Shown: positions 34,625-42,894 of the stretch, in pieces
Layout: every line of letters starts with the position of its first letter
Numbering within the stretch: position 1 is the first letter of the stretch
From: CAYQXJ01 sp964421565
GTDB lineage: Bacteria > Planctomycetota > Brocadiia > SM23-32
Direction of reading: 5' to 3'
DNA: 54,267 bases
Assembly: GCA_964421565.1 (NCBI GenBank)
Contig: CAYQXJ010000019.1
Span: 1 to 54,267 of the forward strand
The notes under the pieces: generated by a model
The model's input: the letters and a program-made list of their open reading frames with translations, nothing else
What the model was told of the DNA's origin: nothing
Databases searched by the model: none
Position numbers and translations under genes: made by a program

Positions 34625-35785
34625 ATGCGCACGCCCAGTCGAGCGTTAGGCTTTTCAGCAATCGTCCTGGCCGCATTCACCGCGCTGACATTCGCAACCG
34701 AGACCGACCGCATGGCCCGCACAGCACAGACGAGAGGACTGCACATGGAAGACCTTTTCAGCGACGCGAGACTGCCCAAGATCGTGGTAGCCGAGGATGG
34801 CAGCGTACTGGCCTTTGCCCGTGGCTGCCGGCTAATGCGACGAAGCGAAGACCGGGGAGAGACCTGGTCTCCGGTCCGGGAACTGGACTTGCCCGGAAGC
34901 GGAAACGCGATCGTCGATCACAACACGGGCGACGTACTGATCGTCTGCCCGCAAGCGGCATGCCTCTTTCGTAGCGGCGACAACGGCAAGACCTGGAACC
35001 GGGAGACGATCGCTCTGAAACCCAATAAGATCGGCCACGGCACCCCTGACGGACTCCCCGTCGGAGACGTGTCTGCCTGTGAGTCCGGGATCACGTTGCG
35101 GCACGGTGAGCACGAAGGGCGCCTCGTCATGCCCGTTCGGGTGCAGTTACAGAGCGGCGACCGGTTCAAAGAACACCGCCAGGAATACTGGCAGTACCAT
35201 TACAACACGTCCATCTACAGCGACGACGGCGGCGCAACGTGGCAGGTCGGTGAGCCCGTGCAGAGCGGCACCGGCGAAGGTGCGCTGGCCGAGTTGTCCG
35301 ACGGGCGCATCTACTACAACTCCCGCTCGCACGTGTCGGTAGACCACCGGCGGCGAATCGCGTGGAGTCACGACGGGGGATATCGCTGGGTGGACTGGGA
35401 GGTGAGCAAGGATCTGTTCGAGGTTGGCGGGCCCCACTACTTCAAATACGGCACCAAGCCCAGCTACGGCTGCAACGCAGGGCTGGTCCGGTTGCTCGAC
35501 GGAGCCGCCGAGGGGCGGGACGTGTTGCTCTACAGCGCCCCCGACAACCCCGGCGCCACGTCTCCCCATAGCGGGCGCATCAAGATGACCGTGTGGATGA
35601 GCACCGACGGCGCCGCAAGCTGGCCCGCGAAGCGCCTTGTCTACGAAGGGCCCAGCGCTTATTCCTCACTGGCGGCCGACCAAGAGGGCAACATCTACCT
35701 GCTCTTCGAGAAAGGCGAGCAGAAGCTCTACGAGAGCATCGCCATCTTCCGCTTCGACCTGCAATGGCTAACCGACGGCCAGTAA
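34625..35785 (+). CDS. Secreted sialidase-like (BNR/Asp-box) propeller protein
   Basis: A 386-residue protein with a signal peptide (ALGFSAIVLAAFTALTFA) and five Asp boxes of S-x-D-x-G-x-x-W form: SEDRGETW, SGDNGKTW, SDDGGATW, SHDGGYRW and STDGAASW. These mark a sialidase-type beta propeller. It may remove a sialic acid, KDO-like or other terminal sugar acid, but the arginine triad cannot be confirmed by eye. The start has GGAGG six bases upstream; an in-frame ATG six codons earlier is less likely. It lies divergent from the GntR gene. Confidence 0.82.
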   Translation: MRTPSRALGFSAIVLAAFTALTFATETDRMARTAQTRGLHMEDLFSDARLPKIVVAEDGSVLAFARGCRLMRRSEDRGETWSPVRELDLPGSGNAIVDHNTGDVLIVCPQAACLFRSGDNGKTWNRETIALKPNKIGHGTPDGLPVGDVSACESGITLRHGEHEGRLVMPVRVQLQSGDRFKEHRQEYWQYHYNTSIYSDDGGATWQVGEPVQSGTGEGALAELSDGRIYYNSRSHVSVDHRRRIAWSHDGGYRWVDWEVSKDLFEVGGPHYFKYGTKPSYGCNAGLVRLLDGAAEGRDVLLYSAPDNPGATSPHSGRIKMTVWMSTDGAASWPAKRLVYEGPSAYSSLAADQEGNIYLLFEKGEQKLYESIAIFRFDLQWLTDGQ

Positions 35786-36151
35786 TGGCGTGCTTCGGGC
35801 CGGGAGCGTTAGCGCAATCCATCGCGTCGGGGGCGGCGCCGCCAGAGGACTGAACGTGGCGACACTCAGCGGCACCGCGCAGCATCTGCCGGAGCACGGC
35901 TTCGGGGTCGCGCTGAGCGGGTTCCGCCGTTGCCGGGATGGAGGGGTCACAGTCAGGAGGCGGGCGGGGTTGCGGCCGCTGCGGCCGACCGGCAAACCCC
36001 GGGGGCGCACGACGGTGGGGACGCGGCACGTTCTGATTGGATGATCGAGATTTGGCTTGCGCTCGCATAATGTATACAGTATACGATATGCGAAGGTCCC
36101 CGACGGCACCGTCCGCTCGGGCCCCCAGACGGAAAGCGAGGAAGCAAGCCC
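35786..36151. other. Intergenic region with operator before the hydrolase run
   Basis: A 366-base gap. The stretch 35790-36045 has an open frame of poor composition that I do not regard as a gene. The operator palindrome lies at 36071-36088, and a GAGGAA ribosome-binding site precedes the gene at 36152. Confidence 0.55.
36071..36088. promoter_or_regulatory. Second GntR/FCD operator, before the GH-A hydrolase gene
   Basis: TGTATACAGTATACGATA repeats the GTATAC core and matches the reverse strand of the site at the GntR gene at 14 of 18 positions. It overlaps two candidate -10 boxes (TACAGT at 36075-36080 behind TTGGCT; TATACG at 36080-36085 behind TTGCGC, each with a 17-base spacer), so repression by occlusion is likely. 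The gene starts 63 bases downstream. Confidence 0.58.
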
Positions 36152-38338
36152 ATGACCGCGACACAATCGGATTCCTGGCAGTTCGCGCCACGTTCGCCCA
36201 ATCCTGAGCGGGCAAACCTGCTCGACCTCAGGGCGTGGAATGAAGCTGTGGCGGGCGAATCGGGCTTCGTGCGGCTGAGCCCCGACGGGAACTGCCTGCT
36301 GCGGGGCGATGGCCGGCCGATCCGCTTCTGGGCCGCGAATGTCGGCAAACCGGCCAACTTCGAGCGCCAGGCACTGCGCGAGCACCTGCGCTGGCTCGCT
36401 TCCATCGGCTGCAACATGATCCGCTGGAATTGGATGGACCTGCCCAGCAGCGAACCGGGCGCACAGCTCACCGACGTCGATGAGCAGGAAGTGGAGGACA
36501 TGATCTGGGCCGTCAACGAGGCCCGCAAGCACGGGATGTACAGCTACTTCGTGACCATAGGCTGCCTGACCGCCTTCGAGGACATTGACCTGGCGGACTG
36601 GGGCATCGAATGGCACGAAGGACCGTGCGGGGCCTTCCGCGACGGCCGGCCCAAGGCCTACGGGCTTTTCTTCACCGAGCAGAAGCTCCGCGAGGGATAC
36701 AAGGCCTGGCTGGCCGAGCTGCTGGGGCGGGCGAACCCGGAAACCGGGATGCCGCTCGCACGCGATCCTGCCCTGGCCATTGTCCAGTTCCCCAGCGAGG
36801 ACAGCCTGTTGTTCTACACGTTCAACAAGATCCCCGAGCCGCAGCTCCGCAAGCTCGCAGTTAGGTTCGCCGCGTGGCTGGAGCAGAAGTATGGCTCCCT
36901 GCAGGCCGCCGAGGCGGCATGGGGCGGCGCAGCCCTCTGGGATGAGCGCCCGCCGCTCGAAGACGACTTCGCCCACGGGCTCGTGGGCTTCGCGTCGATC
37001 GCCAACGCCACCCATCCCACGGTGACCAGGCTGTCGGAGAACCGACGGGCACGCATGGCGGACCAGGTGGCCTTCCTCGTGCACGCGATGTGCGACTTTT
37101 ACCGGGACATCATCCGCTTCCTCAGGACCGACCTCGGGTGCGGGCAACTGATCATGACCGGCAACTGGCGGCCGGCCGACCGGGCCCTGATGCTGGATGC
37201 GGAACGTTGGACACAGGTCGCCGGCGACATCAACGGCAAGAACTTCTTCCTACATGCCGACATCCGGCAGGGCGAGGAGCAGAGGGACGAGTCCGGCACG
37301 CCGAACTACGAGGGCCAGCAGGTCGTGTACGCCGACCGCTCGGCGATGGACATGGTCTCGCCGCCGGGGGAGATCCCCTGGGTGATCAAGCACGTCGAGG
37401 GCAGGCCGTTCTTCCTGTCGGCCACCACCTACTACCCGCCCAACGACTGCCAGTTTGAGGCGGCATTCATGGTGGCGGCCTACGGTTCACTATCAGGGCT
37501 GGACGGGGTGAGCTGGGAATCGTTCTATTTCGACAAGCACCTGCGAGACTCTCCTCAGGTGACGCACTCGCCCGCGCAACCGAACCTGGCCTGGACGTAT
37601 CCCGCTGCGGCGCTCATCTACCGGTCCGGTTACGTCCGTGAGGGCGAGGTCGCCCTGCGCGAACGAAGGGGTTTTGAGTCCATCTGGCGGTCCGAGCCGC
37701 CTGCGTTTGCCGAGTTCCCCGGCCCCGCAAGCGGAACGGCTGGGATACTGCCCTTCTTCGTCGGCCCCGTTCGGTGCCATTACGAACCGTTCTCGCTGCC
37801 TGCCGTGAAGGATTACGAGCCGTACATCGACAAGGCGGAAGGTGTCATCCGCTCCAACACGGGCGAACTGACGCTGCGCCACCGGGACAGACTGTGCACT
37901 ATCGACGCGCCCAAAGCCCAGGCGGCCTGCGGCGAACTGGCCCGCCATAGTCCCATCGCGCTCAGTGACATCCGCATCGAGAGCCGCAACGAACTGGCAG
38001 CGGTCTACGTTGTGTCGCTGGACGGCCGCTCGATCGGCAGTTCCGAGCGTTTGCTGGTGCAGGTGAATGCCCCGGCCCATCCCACAGGTTGGCAGACAGA
38101 GCCGGCCGAGGCGGAGGACGGTCATCAGCGCTTGAGGAGGCTCATATCGCAAGGAGAGCTGCCCTGGCGGGTGCAGAACACGAAGGTGGCGGTATGGATC
38201 GCCAATACCATCCTGCAGCGCGCCCTGCTGCTCGACGCAGGGGGCCGGGAGCAGAAGGCGATAGCGTTTGCCAGGCAGGACGGCGGGCTGCGGACCGAAC
38301 TACCGCCCGATACGTTGTGGGTTCTCCTGCAGGCATGA
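36152..38338 (+). CDS. Cytoplasmic TIM-barrel glycoside hydrolase (clan GH-A-like)
   Basis: A 728-residue protein without a signal peptide. The barrel entry is FVRLSPDGNCLLRGDGRPIR then FWAANVGKP, followed by HLRWLASIGCNMIRWNWMD. The strand-4 segment LAIVQFPSEDSLLFYTFN places the likely acid/base at E216, the position of N-E in clan GH-A enzymes, although here the residue before E is Ser instead of Asn. A C-terminal beta-sandwich runs from about 560. The target is probably a beta-linked oligosaccharide. The gene is preceded by a GntR-type operator and opens the long catabolic run. A second catalytic Glu cannot be placed by eye. Confidence 0.75.
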   Translation: MTATQSDSWQFAPRSPNPERANLLDLRAWNEAVAGESGFVRLSPDGNCLLRGDGRPIRFWAANVGKPANFERQALREHLRWLASIGCNMIRWNWMDLPSSEPGAQLTDVDEQEVEDMIWAVNEARKHGMYSYFVTIGCLTAFEDIDLADWGIEWHEGPCGAFRDGRPKAYGLFFTEQKLREGYKAWLAELLGRANPETGMPLARDPALAIVQFPSEDSLLFYTFNKIPEPQLRKLAVRFAAWLEQKYGSLQAAEAAWGGAALWDERPPLEDDFAHGLVGFASIANATHPTVTRLSENRRARMADQVAFLVHAMCDFYRDIIRFLRTDLGCGQLIMTGNWRPADRALMLDAERWTQVAGDINGKNFFLHADIRQGEEQRDESGTPNYEGQQVVYADRSAMDMVSPPGEIPWVIKHVEGRPFFLSATTYYPPNDCQFEAAFMVAAYGSLSGLDGVSWESFYFDKHLRDSPQVTHSPAQPNLAWTYPAAALIYRSGYVREGEVALRERRGFESIWRSEPPAFAEFPGPASGTAGILPFFVGPVRCHYEPFSLPAVKDYEPYIDKAEGVIRSNTGELTLRHRDRLCTIDAPKAQAACGELARHSPIALSDIRIESRNELAAVYVVSLDGRSIGSSERLLVQVNAPAHPTGWQTEPAEAEDGHQRLRRLISQGELPWRVQNTKVAVWIANTILQRALLLDAGGREQKAIAFARQDGGLRTELPPDTLWVLLQA

Positions 38339-38383
38339 ACCCGGCATGAAACGGGCCCGGTTTTTGGGGGCGCAGAAGCAGAC

Positions 38384-38818
38384 ATGACAAAGGGCACTCA
38401 AACTTCCCTGACCGCTCTGATGGACTACTACGGCGACCTTCGCCGCCACGGAGTGACCGAAGTGTTGCGCCAGATCGTGCATCTGGCGGAAGAACGCGGC
38501 AAGCTCCCCGCCTTTCACGAGACCGGCGTCGGCATAGGCCGTGGCTATGCCCGCGTGGCTGCCGACCCGGACTGGTACGCCGACCTGCTCGACATCCTGA
38601 AGAACGACCCCGTGGCGCGCCGTGGTGCCTACGTGACCACGTGGTACAACAAGCCCCGCCAGTACTGGGTGCCCTACGCCGAGGGTGTCAACGGCTACGA
38701 GGCGTTCATGCAGTTCTACCGCGACCCCTACACTGCGTTCAGCGCAGACGTTGCGGAGATGGCCCTTTATGCGCCGGACAGAGATAGCACGAACACTGAG
38801 CGAAGGAGTAGTCGCAAG
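38384..38818 (+). pseudogene. GH26 beta-mannanase C-terminal remnant, in frame with ThuA/SMP-30
   Basis: The first 145 codons hold the end of a GH26 barrel: EVLRQIVHLAEERGKLPAFH with nucleophile-type E46 in AFHETGVG, then WYADLLDILKNDPVARRGAY, VTTWYNKPRQYWVPY and FYRDPYTAFSADV. GH26 domains are about 300 residues, and the N-terminal half with the acid/base is missing. The segment between this stub and the internal ATG 38819 (APDRDSTNTERRSSRK) looks like read-through intergenic sequence, so this is probably a deletion relic. Confidence 0.6.
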
Positions 38819-40687
38819 ATGGCTGATGAGCAGAGATCCGAGGAAACCCGGAAGATGCAGGCGTTGCTGCGTCCGTATCTCGATACGGACTACGTGCCGA
38901 CGGAGGGCCCCGATCAGGACAAGGAGTTCATACGGGACTGCGTGGAGCGTATAAGGCAGGCCCTTCCCGCACGCCTCACGGCGCCTGCAGCCAGCACGCG
39001 GCGCGTGCTGGTGCTCACACGCGACGGGTATGGTGCCCTGCACGTGCCGGGAATGGGCGGCTTGCTGACGCTGCTGCGAGAGGCGGCCCAGAGATACGGT
39101 GCGTTCGCGCTGACGGAACTCTACAGCGACGAGGCCATTGACGCAGAGATGCTCGAGTCCTTCGACGCCGTTGTGCTGAACAACGTGGGCATGGCAGGCA
39201 GGCGAGAGGTGTATAACGAGCTGCTGCCGGCGTACGTGCGAAACGGCGGGGGCCTGCTCGCCATTCACGGCTCGGCCCTGCTGTCCATGCACCATCCGGA
39301 CGAAGAGTACAACCGCATGCTTGGGGGGTTCGTGGACAAGAGCCGGGTGCACCCCAACGAGCACGGCGCCCCCTTCCCGGTGCGGCTGCCCGACCCCGAA
39401 CACCCGCTGGTCGCCGCCTGTGGCGGCGATGCGACGGCCGCCGAGTACACGCACCGCTGGCTGGACCACGATGTGCAGCAAAGAAAGCCTTTCTCCGTTA
39501 CCATCAACGCGCCAAACGAGCTGGCCGACGAGCTCTACGTCTTTCACCCGAAGCCCAATCCCGACGACTCGGTGCGCGTGCTGGTGGGCATCGCCCAGCC
39601 GGCGTGGAAGCGGTTCCCTGACGGGCGCTCTTCCTTCACCTACTCTGTGAGTTGGATCAAGCGATACGGCGATGGGCGCGTCTACTACACGCAACTCGGG
39701 CACAACATGGCCGTCTTCTCCGTGCCCTGCGTCGCGCGGGCGCTGCTGGACGGCCTGCAATACGTCGCCGGCGACCTTCAGGCCGACGCCCGGCCGCTCT
39801 GCGAGGCCGCTTACGCCCAGGAGTTCGTGGTCGAAGACGAGGAACGTTTCCGCCGCATCGTGCCGAGAGGCTCGCGATTGCAGACGCTCGCCGACGGCAT
39901 GCGTTTTACCGAAGGACCGGTGTGGGTTAGCGACAAGGGTGGTTACCTTCTGTTCAGCGACATCCCCGCCGGCGAACTGAAGAAGTGGAGCCCCGCCGCA
40001 GGAGTCGCAACCGCCCGAACGCAGACGCATGGCGGAAACGGCAATGCGCTCGACTCGAGAGGGCGGGTCATCACCTGTGAGGGCCGTGCGCGCCGTGTGA
40101 CGCTGTGGGAACCTGACGGTGAGGTGAAGGTGCTCGTCGACTCCTTTGAGGGCAGACGACTGAACGCACCGAACGACGTGGTGGTCAAGTCCGATGGAAG
40201 CATCTGGTTTACCGATCCGCCTTTCGGCCTTGCCGACGAGCAGAAGGAGCTGGACGGCAACTACGTCTTCCGCTTCGATCCTGCAGACGAGAGCCTCCGG
40301 ATCGCCGCGGATGATCTTGTGCTGCCCAACGGGCTCTGTTTCTCGCCGGATGAGACGACGCTCTACGTCGCCGACACGAGCCGGCGGAACCTGCGAGCCT
40401 ACGACGTGCGAGATGATGGAACGCTCGGCGAAGGCAGGCTCTTCTGCAAGATCGATGTCAGGTCCCCGGACGGCATCTGCTGCGACAGCGACGGGAACAT
40501 CTACTCGAGCGCCGGCGACGGGGTGCAGATCTTCGGGCCCGACGGGGGGCTGATCGGACGCATCCTCCTGTCGCGCGGAGCTTCGAACGTCTGTTTCGGT
40601 GGCGAGGAGGGCAAGGCCCTGTTCATCACGGCGATAGGCTGCCTTTACCGGGTAGAGTTGAACGCGACGGCGGTCCATGGCCGCTGA
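38384..40687 (+). CDS. ThuA-like / SMP-30 gluconolactonase-like fusion with GH26 stub
   Basis: One open frame of 767 residues with three parts. Residues 1-140 match the C-terminal part of GH26 mannanases (see separate entry). Residues about 195-450 are a ThuA-like flavodoxin-type domain (RRVLVLTRDGYGALHVPGMGG, GLLAIHGSALLSMHHPD, VYYTQLGHNMAVF). Residues about 470-767 are an SMP-30/gluconolactonase propeller (MRFTEGPVWVSDKGGYLLFSD, GGNGNALDSRGR, LNAPNDVVVKSDGSIWFTDPP). SMP-30 enzymes hydrolyse sugar lactones with a bound divalent metal, and ThuA-like domains occur in sugar oxidation clusters. An AAGGAG ten bases before an internal ATG at 38819 suggests that the ThuA/SMP-30 protein (622 residues) may start there. 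No signal peptide. Confidence 0.82.
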   Translation: MTKGTQTSLTALMDYYGDLRRHGVTEVLRQIVHLAEERGKLPAFHETGVGIGRGYARVAADPDWYADLLDILKNDPVARRGAYVTTWYNKPRQYWVPYAEGVNGYEAFMQFYRDPYTAFSADVAEMALYAPDRDSTNTERRSSRKMADEQRSEETRKMQALLRPYLDTDYVPTEGPDQDKEFIRDCVERIRQALPARLTAPAASTRRVLVLTRDGYGALHVPGMGGLLTLLREAAQRYGAFALTELYSDEAIDAEMLESFDAVVLNNVGMAGRREVYNELLPAYVRNGGGLLAIHGSALLSMHHPDEEYNRMLGGFVDKSRVHPNEHGAPFPVRLPDPEHPLVAACGGDATAAEYTHRWLDHDVQQRKPFSVTINAPNELADELYVFHPKPNPDDSVRVLVGIAQPAWKRFPDGRSSFTYSVSWIKRYGDGRVYYTQLGHNMAVFSVPCVARALLDGLQYVAGDLQADARPLCEAAYAQEFVVEDEERFRRIVPRGSRLQTLADGMRFTEGPVWVSDKGGYLLFSDIPAGELKKWSPAAGVATARTQTHGGNGNALDSRGRVITCEGRARRVTLWEPDGEVKVLVDSFEGRRLNAPNDVVVKSDGSIWFTDPPFGLADEQKELDGNYVFRFDPADESLRIAADDLVLPNGLCFSPDETTLYVADTSRRNLRAYDVRDDGTLGEGRLFCKIDVRSPDGICCDSDGNIYSSAGDGVQIFGPDGGLIGRILLSRGASNVCFGGEEGKALFITAIGCLYRVELNATAVHGR

Positions 40688-40797
40688 GGAGGTGCTGCCC
40701 ACAGGGCCGGCGAGTGCGCCTGTGCGGGCTGTCTGCGGGACCCTGTGGCGTCAGAACGTTAATCGAAGGGGCCATTTGGCCATAATCGGAGGGAAGA

Positions 40798-42894
40798 ATG
40801 AGCGCGCCGGAACCCAAGCACCGTGACGCATTGTGGGATGGCGAGTCGGTCGTGCTGGAGAATGAACATCTGAGCCTGGTCCTCTACCGCCGGCAGGGCG
40901 GCTGGGGCTGGGGCGAGCTTTACGGCCCCAAAAACAACGCCGGCGATCGGCGCTACGTGGGCGTGCTGGAGCACCTGGCGGAGGCGGACATCGTCGGCCA
41001 AGTTCACCCGCTGCGGCTGGAGGCGGAAACGTATGAGATAGTCCAGGGGGACGGCGGCCGGGAGCTGCGCTTCGACGTCGGGCTGCAGACCCCCGAGGAG
41101 CCGTGCTGGGTCTGGGGGCGGGCGCAGGCTCTGGAGGGGCGGGTCGTGCTGGCCCTCCCCGACGACGAGCCCTGCATCCGCTATCGCCTGGAGCTGAAGC
41201 CGAAGTTCCGTGTCGCCTATCGCTACGTGCGCGGCCCCTGGCTGCGGGTTGGGGTCTACTGTGAAACCGGCGCGCGCACGGACGCCATCTTCCCTGGCCT
41301 GGAATGGGTGATCAAGGATGAATGGTCGAGCGGCACGGACTTCCACTGCCACTGCAACGCCCTGCGCGTGGCGCCGCACCCGCACAAGGTGACTGTCCCG
41401 ATGATGGCGATCGGCCACGACGGGCTCGCCGTTACCCTCTGCTGGCCGCCCCGGCAGAACAACGTGGGGACGCTGAGCCGGATGCGAGAGCTTCAGCCCG
41501 TCTTCGCCTCGCCGAACTTCATCGACCGACGCCCCGAGCACCTGATGGGCCTGATGCTGCCGACGGCGGTGCACGGGCTGGGGGAGAACGCACTTAAGGC
41601 CGAGCCGGCCTTGCCGATGGAGCGTCGCTCGCCCCTGACAATGGAGGCGGAGATAGGGGTGCGTGAAGGCGCGAGCCTCGACGCCGTCACGGCATGGGTG
41701 AAGCGGCGCGGAATGCCCGATCCAGGGCCACCGCGCTGGCCGTGGGCGGAGGCCCTCGAGCGCATCGCACGGGCCCACAATACCAACCTCTGGGAGGAGG
41801 GCAAGGGCTGGACGTACGGCAGCGAGCGCGTGCGCAACTGGGTGATCATGAAATCGTGCGTGCCCGAGCCGCAACGCGAGCGCTACATGTACCAGCGCTT
41901 CATCGATTGGTACGTCCAGAACGGTGTGGACCGTGACGTGGCAGATGGCCTGCGCCAGAAGGCAGAGTGGTGCCGCGGGCAGGGCACTTACGTGGAGCGG
42001 CCGGATCGCACCGTGCGCATCCCCGGTGTGCTGGAGCTGACGCGCTGGTACAGCGACGAGGACCTGCGCGCGATGGCCGAGTTCATGCTTGGCCGCCAGA
42101 CACCCGAGGGGGACTTCCCGTTCGACCCGCAGGGACTGCACGCCACCAATCATCTGCGCATGGCCGACCGCTGGCGTCCGCTCGGGCTGCCCGGCGACTC
42201 GGCGCTCGACCTCTGCGTGACTGGGGCGCTCATGCTGCTCTGCATCGGCGATTTGCTCGGCGAGGAGCGCTTCGTCTCGGCAGCCCGCAAGACGCTCGAT
42301 TTCGCCATGCGCTGGGAACGCCCCGAAGGCGGCGACTGGTGGGAGACACCCCTGCACAGCCCGAACCTGCTGACCGCCGCCCACGCCGTGCTCGCCTACT
42401 GGACGGGTTGGCATGCGCACGGCGAGGAGCGCTACCGCGAGCGCGCACGCCACTTCCTGCGTTGCCTGTTGCCGTTCACCTACATGTGGGAACCCGAGGG
42501 CAAGGCGCTGCTCTACGACACCAAGCCGCTCTGGGGCACCACCGGCTGGCACTACATGGCATGGACCGACCGCTGCGTACTCTGGCAGATTCTGCTATTC
42601 TTCGACCTGGCGGGGCAACTGGGCCTCGAGTGCGCCGAGCTCGACCCTGAGCTCGACTGGGTCGCCTACCGCCGGGGCGCCGCGGCTGCCGGCCTGCGCT
42701 GGCTGATCGACTCCAGCGACCCCGAGTGGATGCGCAATTGCGAAGACAGAAGCCGCGAGGTGGCCGAAGGTGCGGCCGACATGGCCCTGGCGGACGTGCA
42801 CGACCCCGTGGCCGACATGTTCGGCGGCATCGGCCTGCGTATCGATTCCGCCTCGCTGGCCGCCATCCTGGCTGACGGAGTTGAAGATGGATGA
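40798..42894 (+). CDS. Large hydrolase-like protein, N-terminal beta-sandwich plus alpha/alpha barrel
   Basis: A 698-residue cytoplasmic protein that I do not recognise as a named family. Residues 1-300 are beta-rich (LENEHLSLVLYRRQGGWG, a Trp-rich sheet, CETGARTDAIFPGLEW), resembling a mutarotase-like or supersandwich domain. Residues about 330-690 are helical with repeated hairpins, aromatic and acidic residues (PEGDFPFDPQGLHATNH, GDWWETPLHSPNLLTAAHA, LWGTTGWHYMAWTDR), typical of six- or seven-hairpin glycosidase and lyase barrels. GGAGGGAAGA precedes the ATG. It overlaps sulfatase 2 by eight bases and probably processes the same oligosaccharide. Confidence 0.7.
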   Translation: MSAPEPKHRDALWDGESVVLENEHLSLVLYRRQGGWGWGELYGPKNNAGDRRYVGVLEHLAEADIVGQVHPLRLEAETYEIVQGDGGRELRFDVGLQTPEEPCWVWGRAQALEGRVVLALPDDEPCIRYRLELKPKFRVAYRYVRGPWLRVGVYCETGARTDAIFPGLEWVIKDEWSSGTDFHCHCNALRVAPHPHKVTVPMMAIGHDGLAVTLCWPPRQNNVGTLSRMRELQPVFASPNFIDRRPEHLMGLMLPTAVHGLGENALKAEPALPMERRSPLTMEAEIGVREGASLDAVTAWVKRRGMPDPGPPRWPWAEALERIARAHNTNLWEEGKGWTYGSERVRNWVIMKSCVPEPQRERYMYQRFIDWYVQNGVDRDVADGLRQKAEWCRGQGTYVERPDRTVRIPGVLELTRWYSDEDLRAMAEFMLGRQTPEGDFPFDPQGLHATNHLRMADRWRPLGLPGDSALDLCVTGALMLLCIGDLLGEERFVSAARKTLDFAMRWERPEGGDWWETPLHSPNLLTAAHAVLAYWTGWHAHGEERYRERARHFLRCLLPFTYMWEPEGKALLYDTKPLWGTTGWHYMAWTDRCVLWQILLFFDLAGQLGLECAELDPELDWVAYRRGAAAAGLRWLIDSSDPEWMRNCEDRSREVAEGAADMALADVHDPVADMFGGIGLRIDSASLAAILADGVEDG

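Noticed and set aside
35790..36044. An 84-codon plus-strand frame before the GntR-type operator
   Set aside because: It has no ribosome-binding site and Arg/Gly-rich composition, and lies just upstream of the promoter of the next gene.
38300..40702. An 800-codon minus-strand frame opposite the ThuA/SMP-30 gene
   Set aside because: It is antisense to clear ThuA and SMP-30 motifs and lacks its own start signals.
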